From contig CAMOLA010000001.1 of the NCBI GenBank assembly GCA_946618265.1, positions 1-64,000 on the forward strand: 64,000 nt of DNA, written 5' to 3'. Source of the DNA: an uncultured Eggerthellaceae bacterium (GTDB taxonomy: Bacteria; Actinomycetota; Coriobacteriia; Coriobacteriales; Eggerthellaceae). Made by a program: the position numbers and the translations under genes. How positions within the stretch are numbered: position 1 is the stretch's first letter; each line of letters begins with the position of its first letter. The notes under the pieces are model-generated. The model saw only the letters and a program-made list of their open reading frames with translations, did no database searches and was not told where the DNA came from. Positions 53,894 to 61,502 of the stretch are shown in pieces.

Positions 53894-53914
53894 ATTTGTT
53901 CACATTGAACAAAT
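53894..53914. promoter_or_regulatory. operator-like palindrome upstream of the second riboswitch
   Basis: ATTTGTTCA and TGAACAAAT are perfect 9-base arms around CAT, 116 bases before the aptamer. It could bind a dimeric regulator of the surface-protein transcript. The rest of 53760-54029 shows no gene. Confidence 0.5.
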
Positions 53915-54029
53915 GTGCAGCTTTTATGAACGATTTGTGCAGTATGCATAAAGACAATCGAACCTGCTGGGGTCTACCATTTGAACATCGTGGGCGTTTA
54001 GCGCCCCATTAGCTGTTTTACAACGAAAT

Positions 54030-54140
54030 ATGCGAATGCGAGCGGGGAAGTCGGGTGAAAATCCCGCGCAGTGCCGCTACTGTGAAGGCCCAGGTGCACC
54101 GCGAGGTGTTGGGTCAAAGCCAGATTACCGCCGCATTCGT
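54030..54140 (+). ncRNA. cobalamin riboswitch leading the transcobalamin-like surface protein
   Basis: Aptamer elements in order: GCGAATGCG (54032-54040, pairing with CGCATTCG near 54132-54139 to close P1), GGGGAAGTCGGGTGAAAATC (54043-54062), the GTGCCGCTACTGTGAAGG core (about 54071-54088) and the 3-prime box AGCCAGATTACC (about 54118-54129). A strong intrinsic terminator follows 130 bases later and the gene starts 255 bases after it. This fits transcriptional control by cobalamin, normally switching off when it is plentiful. Confidence 0.92.
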
Positions 54141-54268
54141 GAAGCAGGCTGCCACGATTCATGGCAAGGGCTTCGAAGCACGCAAACGCGATCGAGCAGG
54201 CTACGCTTGTGCGATCGCTAAACGGACTAGCAAAACGAATGCATGCCGTGCTTTGCGACCGCAGGGGT

Positions 54269-54298
54269 AGCCGCGTCCTTTTGGGTGCGGCTTTTTTG
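54269..54298 (+). terminator. terminator between the riboswitch and the surface-protein gene
   Basis: AGCCGC and GCGGCT form the stem, followed by TTTTTT. It is the likely expression platform: default or cobalamin-bound termination before the gene. Confidence 0.85.
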
Positions 54299-54524
54299 TT
54301 TCCTGCGCAGCATGAATCTCCAGTCAACTTCACTTTGGTTGTAGCTGCTGATGGCGGATTTCTCCCAAGGATCCGCTACCTGCAGTGAGACGCGCATCGA
54401 GGCATGGTTGCGCAGCATCCATGCGGCTGCGTGGCTCGTTCTAGGGAATGCGAGCGAGCCACGCACACGATTGCGCAGCGTGAAAGTTCGTGCCATGAGC
54501 TCGGAAGGGAAGCGGAGAAAGGGG

Positions 54525-57500
54525 ATGAGCATGAGTGCGTATCTGCAACGTACCAGGGCGCTGGCCGCTGCGGCATTGCTGGCATTTGCCGTGTGCTTCG
54601 GCCTAGCTTTCGCGACGCAGGCGTACGCCGAGTCAGGTGGAGGAGGTGATACGCAACAGCTCGCTCCCGCGCAGGGCCTGCAGGCGCAAGCGGGAAGCTT
54701 GTCTGGTGACGAGGAGATTATCACCATCGGCGAAGGCACAGCCACTTCGAATAAGACGGCACCATTCTATTGTTATAACAATAACAGTGCAACCGAAACG
54801 ATTTACACTTCTGATGAAATCGGAATAGCGGGCACCATCAATTCCATAGCTTGGCAAGCTGCCAATGATAAAACGCTCACAGTGAACAATCTCAAGGTTT
54901 ATCTTGGCCATACGTCGGAAAGCTCGTTTTCTGGCTCAGCTATCACGCCTGATGACCTTACGCTTGTTTATACAAGTTCCGAGGATTTCGCAGGAGATGC
55001 AGGCTATCGGCAGATAGTGCTCGATACTCCATTCGAATATAACGGAACTGACAATTTACTCGTAGTGGCAGTATGGGCGGGCAAATGGAACAACGCCCCT
55101 AGCTTCAACGTCGAATCTAAGAGCGGAATGGTTTGGGTAAAGACAAGTGATTCAAATACTGATAGCTTTGCCGATTGGGAAACCATACGCGATGCTGCGT
55201 CGCCCGCCGCCTCATATCCGAGCGAGCGCCCGAACATTCGACTTGCCATCGAAGAAGATGTAAGCGAAGGTGCGCCGGCTATCAAGACCACGAGCCTGCC
55301 TTCCGTCAACTTGGGTGAGGCTTATAGCGCTTCGATCAAAGTCAAGGCCAATCCAGCGGCTACCGTTACGGTGAGCGGCCTGCCCGAAGGTCTTTCTTTT
55401 GATCCTGAAACGATGACGATTTCGGGGACGCCGACACAAGCTGGCACTTTCCCGGTGGTCATTACGGCTACTAACGGGATCGAACCTGATGCTACGGCCG
55501 CCATTGATTTGGCTGTCACCACCGAAGCTCCGGCTATCACGACCGAGAGTCTGCCCAACGGCAAGGTCGGCAAGGCCTACAGCGCCACCATCGAGGCGAC
55601 CGGCGTTCCAGTGCCCACGATCAGCGTGGCTGGCTTGCCTGCGGGTCTCACGTTTGATACCGCTACCAACACTATTGCTGGAATTCCCACCGAGGCTGGC
55701 AAGGCATCGGTGACGGTGACGGCCCACAACGGCTATGGCGACGATGCTGTCGAGACTTACTCCTTTACCATCAAATCCGCCTCGGCTTCCGAGGAGATTG
55801 AAGTGGTGGTTGGTACGGGTACCAGTAGTCCCAACGGCGGGAACGGCGTGCCTTTCCACAACTACTTCAGGAATGCGGTTTCTCAGAGCGTGTACCTCAG
55901 CAGCGAGATTGTAAATGAGGGCGAGGCTATCGAGGAAGGCGCCATCAACGCTATTTCCTACTATGTAGGAACGCCTTTGAGCGGCGGCATTAACAACACT
56001 CTGCTGGATATTTATTTGGGATACACCTCCGCCGCCGAAGCTGGCAGCACGGGCTTGACGGTGACTGACCGAACCTTGGTCTACTCAAATTCCTCCGGCA
56101 TAAACACTGGCTCTGTCGAGGGCTGGGAGGCCTTCGAGTTGGATGAGCCATTTGAGTACGATAGTTCCAAGGGTAACCTTATCGTCACCATCGTTCGCAC
56201 TGCAAGCAATGACAGCAGTAATCCGGCTTACCAGGCTTCTGAAGGAAAGACCGGTCTTTTCAAGAATGACACCACCTCCTATACAGATGTGGATGAGGGC
56301 ATATCCCATATCGATACGGTGAAGAACTACCGCGCCAACATCAAGTTGAGCATGGAAGTTGGCGGTGCTGCTCCGAAGTTCTCCGCTCAGCCGGAGGGCT
56401 TCACCTACAAGGCGGGCGACCCGCAGGGCACTGCGCTTTCTGCAACTGCAACATCCAAGGTGGGCGTGCCGAGCTTCGTTTGGTACAAGTCTGATAACGG
56501 CACCCTGGCCGATGCCGCTGCGGTTGCCGCAAGCGCCACTCCCGTTACCGAATCTGCGGAGGGGACGGCTGCTGATGGCGCCTACGTTTCCACCTACACG
56601 CCTGCTGCCAGCGACCTGACGGCCACCGGCACGGTCTACTATTACTGTGTTGCCGCTGATTCCGTGGGTTCCACGGCAAGCAAGCCTGCGGCCGTGCAGA
56701 TCTACGACCAGGATGCTCAGGCTCCTGTGGGCACCTTCGTCATCGCTTCTGAGCCTGCAGCTGAAGACGGTGTCGTTACCGCCGGCGAAACCACCACGGT
56801 GAGCTTCACTGCGAGCGGCGTCGAGCCTGCTGTTGCGGGTGACCCGCTCTATTATCAGTGGTACAAGAAGGGCGCTGGTGATACCGATTTCGTCGAGATC
56901 GATGGCGCTACTGCGGATGCTTACGACGCCATGGTCGTGGTGGGCGAGACTGCCTATCAATGCCGTGTACACGCATCCCACCAAATCGAATCGAATGTCT
57001 CCGAGGATGTGGTCAGCAACGTCATCACGATCAACGGAACTGCGCTCACCATTACCTCTGCTGAAGGGCTGGCGGATTTCCGCGATGCGGTCAATGCAGG
57101 CGACAACTTCGTTGGCCGCACTGTGCTCATTGGCGAAGACATCGACGTTTCGAACGTTGAAGGCGGTTGGACGCCTATCGGTGCCTCGCAGTCCGCGAAA
57201 CGGTTCGCCGGCACGTTCGATGGCCAAGGCCATACTATAAAGATTGGCTCATTTGCTGAAGGTGTTACTAGTCCGGCCCTGTTCGGCTACGTGCGCGGAG
57301 AGGCTGCCATCAAGAATCTCACGGTATCCGGCACCATTGAGAGTGCGCAATACAGCGTCTCGGCTGTTGCCAATACGAGCTACGGCGCGACCTTCGAGAA
57401 TGTGCGCAATCTGGCAAGTGTTTCTACATCCGATTCGAGCGGCAGGGCTGCCGGCATCGTCGCAGGCGTTGGAGCCGGTGGATCAGACGACCCCACGGTT

Positions 57501-60500
57501 TTCCTGAATTGCACGAACAAGGGGAGCATCAGCACTGGCGGAAGCAGCGGGTATGCGAGCGGCATCGCGAATCTTGGCGCAACGAGTTCTGGCTGCATCG
57601 CCACGTTCGAGAATTGCTACAACACGGGCACGATCAGCGGCGTGGCCACAATGTATGGCGATTGCTACATCTGTGGCATCGTCTCCGTAAACAAGAACAA
57701 CAACAACGCTAACACGCTGACCAACTGCTACAATGCTGGCGCGTTAAGTGGCGGCGAATACGAGCGCGGCTACGGGCTGGCCAGCAAGGCCACCCTCGTC
57801 GGTGCCAATTATTACCTAGCAGGCGCCCCCGATGGCGGCGTCGGCACCCCCTCTGGCGAGGGCACTGCGGTCTCAAAGACGGCAGACGAAATGGCTGCTG
57901 CTGAATTCGTCACATTGCTTGGTGAAAGCTACGTTGCCGGTTCTGCGCTCAGTCCAGCTCAGGCGACCCCGGCGCTTGCTTGGGAAAACTCGGTGGCTAA
58001 CACGCCGCCGACACTTGCCCAGGGCGTGGAGCCTGAAGTCGAAGCGAAGCAATTTGCCGGGCTTGAGTGGACGTGCGACCTGTCGGCGATCTTCGTGGAT
58101 GCCGAGAGCGACGTGCTCGCCTATACGGTGGCAATAAATGGTGAAGATTCGGTTGCGACCGAGGCTGACTTCAGCTACACGGTGCCTGAGGAGGGCGCTA
58201 CGACGCTGGTCTTCACTGCAAGTGACGGCCAGGAGGACTCGCCCACCTACACTGTTACCCTCACCCAGCGCGAGGTTGTAACGGCCAGCATTGACTTCAC
58301 GTCGCAGATGTCCGGCGGATTCCTGCATGCGCCACAGTTCGGCGTCGAGGTCTCCAACGACAAGGCAGAGCGATATGGCTATACCGATGCCGTCGAAGGC
58401 GTTTCCGCGCTCGACGTGCTCGTGGCGGCGCATGAGCAAACGTTTGGCGCTGATGATTTTGCTGAAGACCCGGCTTCGTATCTCGTGATCAACGAGTCGA
58501 ATTTTGTTACGACAGTATTTGGCGAGAGCACAAGCAACTTCAGCTTCGTCTTGAATGGCGAGTGCCCAGCCGACAAGACCACAACCTTTGACAGCTACAG
58601 CTATGACGGTCAGGACTACCTCGGCCTGGACATCGCGAGCGCTCCAATTACGACAGACGATTTCGTAGAATTCTTCGTCTACCAGAGCAGTTACGTTATG
58701 GATTATTATGCGTGGTTTGCTGATAGCGAAGGCCGCGTGGACGCTGTCGATGCGGTTGCGGGCGAGCCCCTTTCGCTTGCTGTAAGGGGCTACCAGTACG
58801 CTTGGTACGGGCTGACGGTTGACCCGTCTTACCATGATGGTAGTGCAATCGTTGAGGATGAGGCTTGCGAGGATTTGCCCATCGTCATGGTCGATGAAAA
58901 TGGTGGCTTTGAACCGCTCGACCCCGCGATTGCCGTTGGTGAAGACGGTGAGTTCGCTGTCACGTTTGCCAAGCCCGGCGTCTACATGTTGGCAATCCAG
59001 GGCGATGAGTACACCGACGTCGTGACCTCGCTCGTAAGGGTGACAGTCAAAGGTCCCATCACCGCGACGGTCTCCATCAGCAAGTACGGCCAGTTCGTGA
59101 ACGGCAAGGACGGCGAGCCGGTCGTGCAGGTGCCCGTCACGCTCACCGGCAAGGCCTCCTACACCATCGACGACGCGCTGCGCGCCGTTCACGAGGCGTG
59201 CTACGAGGGCGGGGCCGACGCCGGCTACGCGACGTACACCAGCCAGTGGGGGCCCGGGGTCGCCATGCTCTGGGGCGACACGAGCTACAACTTCGGCTAC
59301 CAGCTGAATTACGGCGACGCCTACGTCATGGGCCCCTCCGACGCCATCAGCGACGGCGATGCCCTTGACGCGTACATCCTGACCAGCAGCTACGAGAACT
59401 ACTCGACCTTCGACGAGGCGACCGCCACCGTTGCGGCGGGCGAGCCTCTCGAGCTCACGCTGAACGAGTGGACCTACGGGCCCGCCCCGGACTACGCGTT
59501 CGGCAAGGCCCCGCTCGAGGGTGCCTCCGTGCACGTGAACGGCCAGCCCGCCGAGGGCGCTCCCGTGACCGTGACCGACGCGGATGGCAAGGCCACGCTG
59601 TCCTTCGACGAGCCTGGCACCTACATCGTCACCGCCACGAAGACCAAGGTCGTCGGCGAGGAGACGGTGACGGCCATCACGGCTCCGGCCTGCGTGGTTA
59701 CGGTAACCGACACCATCACCGCGACGGTCTCCATCAGCAAGTACGGCCAGTTCGTGAACGGCAAGGACGGCGAGCCGGTCGTGCAGGTGCCCGTCACGCT
59801 CACCGGCAAGGCCTCCTACACCATCGACGACGCGCTGCGCGCCGTTCACGAGGCGTGCTACGAGGGCGGGGCCGACGCCGGCTACGCGACGTACACCAGC
59901 CAGTGGGGGCCCGGGGTCGCCATGCTCTGGGGCGACACGAGCTACAACTTCGGCTACCAGCTGAATTACGGCGACGCCTACGTCATGGGCCCCTCCGACG
60001 CCATCAGCGACGGCGATGCCCTTGACGCGTACATCCTGACCAGCAGCTACGAGAACTACTCGACCTTCGACGAGGCGACCGCCACCGTTGCGGCGGGCGA
60101 GCCTCTCGAGCTCACGCTGAACGAGTGGACCTACGGGCCCGCCCCGGACTACGCGTTCGGCAAGGCCCCGCTCGAGGGTGCCTCCGTGCACGTGAACGGC
60201 CAGCCCGCCGAGGGCGCTCCCGTGACCGTGACCGACGCGGATGGCAAGGCCACGCTGTCCTTCGACGAGCCTGGCACCTACATCGTCACCGCCACGAAGA
60301 CCAAGGTCGTCGGCGAGGAGACGGTGACGGCCATCACGGCTCCGGCCTGCGTGGTTACGGTTGTGACCATGAAAGAGGCGCTGCAAAGCTTGGTTGACGA
60401 AGCGGAAAAGGCAGATGTTTCCGATGCGGGCGATGAGACGAAAGCGGCGCTCAACGAGGCGATCCAGAGTGCGGTCAGCCTGTTGAATCAAGATCCGTCG

Positions 60501-61328
60501 GCAACCGATGAGCAATTAGCGCAGGCCAAGAAGGCGCTTTCCGACGCCTTGGAGCAAGCGCTCGACGAGCATGCGGCCAATGGCGGGCAAGCTGCGTCCG
60601 ACCTCGAAAAGGCAATCGCCGACGCTGAAGCCGCAAACGTGTCTAATGCGTCCGACGCGACCAAGGCTGGACTTGCCGCAGCCCTTGAGGCCGCTAAGGG
60701 AGTTGCGGCTAATCCGAATGCCACCACGGCAGAAAAAATCGCTGCGACAAAGGCCCTGACCGATGCCTTGAAGAAGGCAAATGAAGAGCAAGCTGCGGCC
60801 GGCAAGATGAACAACGGCCTGCCGGTCGGCGCCACCTTCACGGTGAAGGACGCAAACGGCACCTGGACCTACAAGGTGACGGCAGCCAAGCAGGTCATGC
60901 TGACCAAGGCCGCCAAGACCAAGAAGAAGGGCAAGGCGACCATCAACACGGTGGCCTACCAGGGCGTGACCTACGGCGTTACGGCCATCGGCGCGAAGGC
61001 GCTTTCGGGCTCCAAGCTGAAGGCGATCACCGTCGGCGACAACGTGACGTCCATCGGCGCGCAGGCGTTCGCGAAGAGCAAGCTGCTCAAGAAATTCACG
61101 GTTGGCAAGAACGTCGCCAAGATCGGCGCCAAGGCTTTCGCCAAGGCCAAGAAGCTCAAGAAGATCACGGTGAAGAGCGCCAAGCTCACGACGCCGGCGT
61201 CCGTGAAGGGCGCGCTGAAGGGCTCGAAGGTCAAGAAAGTCAAGCTCTCCGGCGTGAAGGGTGCTGCCAAGAAGCAGACCAAGAAGGCCTTCAAGAAGGC
61301 CGGCAAGAAGGGCGTGAAAGTGAAATAA
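54525..61328 (+). CDS. giant secreted surface protein with transcobalamin-like (DUF4430-like) domains
   Basis: 2267 residues. Signal peptide 1-34 (ALAAAALLAFAVCFGLAFAT then QAYA). Two related beta-rich modules (about 58-245 and 423-613, each with LDTPFEYN or ELDEPFEYD) flank two He_PIG-type Ig repeats (248-421). Ig-like parts (618-840) and GLUG-like repeats (841-1118) follow. Three transcobalamin-C-like modules come next: 1251-1508, then two identical 219-residue copies (1511-1945) with TIDDALRAVHEAC, FGYQLNYGDAY and SDGDALDAYI blocks. A helical FIVAR-like region (1947-2093) and Lys/Ala-rich BspA-type LRRs (2098-2267) end it. No LPXTG motif is seen. The riboswitch upstream suggests corrinoid binding; that is inference. 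Start: ATG 54525 or 54531. Confidence 0.85.
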   Translation: MSMSAYLQRTRALAAAALLAFAVCFGLAFATQAYAESGGGGDTQQLAPAQGLQAQAGSLSGDEEIITIGEGTATSNKTAPFYCYNNNSATETIYTSDEIGIAGTINSIAWQAANDKTLTVNNLKVYLGHTSESSFSGSAITPDDLTLVYTSSEDFAGDAGYRQIVLDTPFEYNGTDNLLVVAVWAGKWNNAPSFNVESKSGMVWVKTSDSNTDSFADWETIRDAASPAASYPSERPNIRLAIEEDVSEGAPAIKTTSLPSVNLGEAYSASIKVKANPAATVTVSGLPEGLSFDPETMTISGTPTQAGTFPVVITATNGIEPDATAAIDLAVTTEAPAITTESLPNGKVGKAYSATIEATGVPVPTISVAGLPAGLTFDTATNTIAGIPTEAGKASVTVTAHNGYGDDAVETYSFTIKSASASEEIEVVVGTGTSSPNGGNGVPFHNYFRNAVSQSVYLSSEIVNEGEAIEEGAINAISYYVGTPLSGGINNTLLDIYLGYTSAAEAGSTGLTVTDRTLVYSNSSGINTGSVEGWEAFELDEPFEYDSSKGNLIVTIVRTASNDSSNPAYQASEGKTGLFKNDTTSYTDVDEGISHIDTVKNYRANIKLSMEVGGAAPKFSAQPEGFTYKAGDPQGTALSATATSKVGVPSFVWYKSDNGTLADAAAVAASATPVTESAEGTAADGAYVSTYTPAASDLTATGTVYYYCVAADSVGSTASKPAAVQIYDQDAQAPVGTFVIASEPAAEDGVVTAGETTTVSFTASGVEPAVAGDPLYYQWYKKGAGDTDFVEIDGATADAYDAMVVVGETAYQCRVHASHQIESNVSEDVVSNVITINGTALTITSAEGLADFRDAVNAGDNFVGRTVLIGEDIDVSNVEGGWTPIGASQSAKRFAGTFDGQGHTIKIGSFAEGVTSPALFGYVRGEAAIKNLTVSGTIESAQYSVSAVANTSYGATFENVRNLASVSTSDSSGRAAGIVAGVGAGGSDDPTVFLNCTNKGSISTGGSSGYASGIANLGATSSGCIATFENCYNTGTISGVATMYGDCYICGIVSVNKNNNNANTLTNCYNAGALSGGEYERGYGLASKATLVGANYYLAGAPDGGVGTPSGEGTAVSKTADEMAAAEFVTLLGESYVAGSALSPAQATPALAWENSVANTPPTLAQGVEPEVEAKQFAGLEWTCDLSAIFVDAESDVLAYTVAINGEDSVATEADFSYTVPEEGATTLVFTASDGQEDSPTYTVTLTQREVVTASIDFTSQMSGGFLHAPQFGVEVSNDKAERYGYTDAVEGVSALDVLVAAHEQTFGADDFAEDPASYLVINESNFVTTVFGESTSNFSFVLNGECPADKTTTFDSYSYDGQDYLGLDIASAPITTDDFVEFFVYQSSYVMDYYAWFADSEGRVDAVDAVAGEPLSLAVRGYQYAWYGLTVDPSYHDGSAIVEDEACEDLPIVMVDENGGFEPLDPAIAVGEDGEFAVTFAKPGVYMLAIQGDEYTDVVTSLVRVTVKGPITATVSISKYGQFVNGKDGEPVVQVPVTLTGKASYTIDDALRAVHEACYEGGADAGYATYTSQWGPGVAMLWGDTSYNFGYQLNYGDAYVMGPSDAISDGDALDAYILTSSYENYSTFDEATATVAAGEPLELTLNEWTYGPAPDYAFGKAPLEGASVHVNGQPAEGAPVTVTDADGKATLSFDEPGTYIVTATKTKVVGEETVTAITAPACVVTVTDTITATVSISKYGQFVNGKDGEPVVQVPVTLTGKASYTIDDALRAVHEACYEGGADAGYATYTSQWGPGVAMLWGDTSYNFGYQLNYGDAYVMGPSDAISDGDALDAYILTSSYENYSTFDEATATVAAGEPLELTLNEWTYGPAPDYAFGKAPLEGASVHVNGQPAEGAPVTVTDADGKATLSFDEPGTYIVTATKTKVVGEETVTAITAPACVVTVVTMKEALQSLVDEAEKADVSDAGDETKAALNEAIQSAVSLLNQDPSATDEQLAQAKKALSDALEQALDEHAANGGQAASDLEKAIADAEAANVSNASDATKAGLAAALEAAKGVAANPNATTAEKIAATKALTDALKKANEEQAAAGKMNNGLPVGATFTVKDANGTWTYKVTAAKQVMLTKAAKTKKKGKATINTVAYQGVTYGVTAIGAKALSGSKLKAITVGDNVTSIGAQAFAKSKLLKKFTVGKNVAKIGAKAFAKAKKLKKITVKSAKLTTPASVKGALKGSKVKKVKLSGVKGAAKKQTKKAFKKAGKKGVKVK
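59058..60361 (+). repeat. exact 657-bp tandem duplication inside the surface-protein gene
   Basis: Bases 59058-59704 recur at 59715-60361 with a period of 657 (219 codons, in frame). I saw no nucleotide difference between the copies, and the translated modules are identical. The first module (58280-59050) is only distantly similar. Confidence 0.95.
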
Positions 61329-61339
61329 CCCTTCCCGCA

Positions 61340-61464
61340 GCGGGCGGCTCCTTCCAGCCCAAATAATCCGCCCGCGCACTCGAAAGCCGGGAGGCGATGC
61401 GCAAGCTTCGCCTCCCGGCAACAGCATTGCCGCCCAGCCTGCGCCCTCTGCGAAGGACGCAGGC
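61340..61464 (+). terminator. three hairpins between the two surface-protein genes
   Basis: GCGGGCGG/CCGCCCGC (61340-61375), GCCGGGAGGCGA/TCGCCTCCCGGC (61386-61419, perfect) and GCCTGCG/CGCAGGC (61437-61464). None has a T-run, so termination may be hairpin-driven or partial. Confidence 0.6.
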
Positions 61465-61502
61465 TCGGTTGCAATACGGGGAACGAGACAGGGAGGTTCG
61501 TC

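Noticed and set aside
54351..54524. Upstream extension of the 2267-residue protein
   Set aside because: Would place 58 extra residues before a normal signal peptide; a purine-rich ribosome site precedes ATG 54525/54531.
57873..60515. 880-codon open frame on the minus strand
   Set aside because: It lies opposite the surface-protein gene, repeats with its duplication, and its translation is Arg/His/Gly/Val-rich without domains: a GC-driven shadow.
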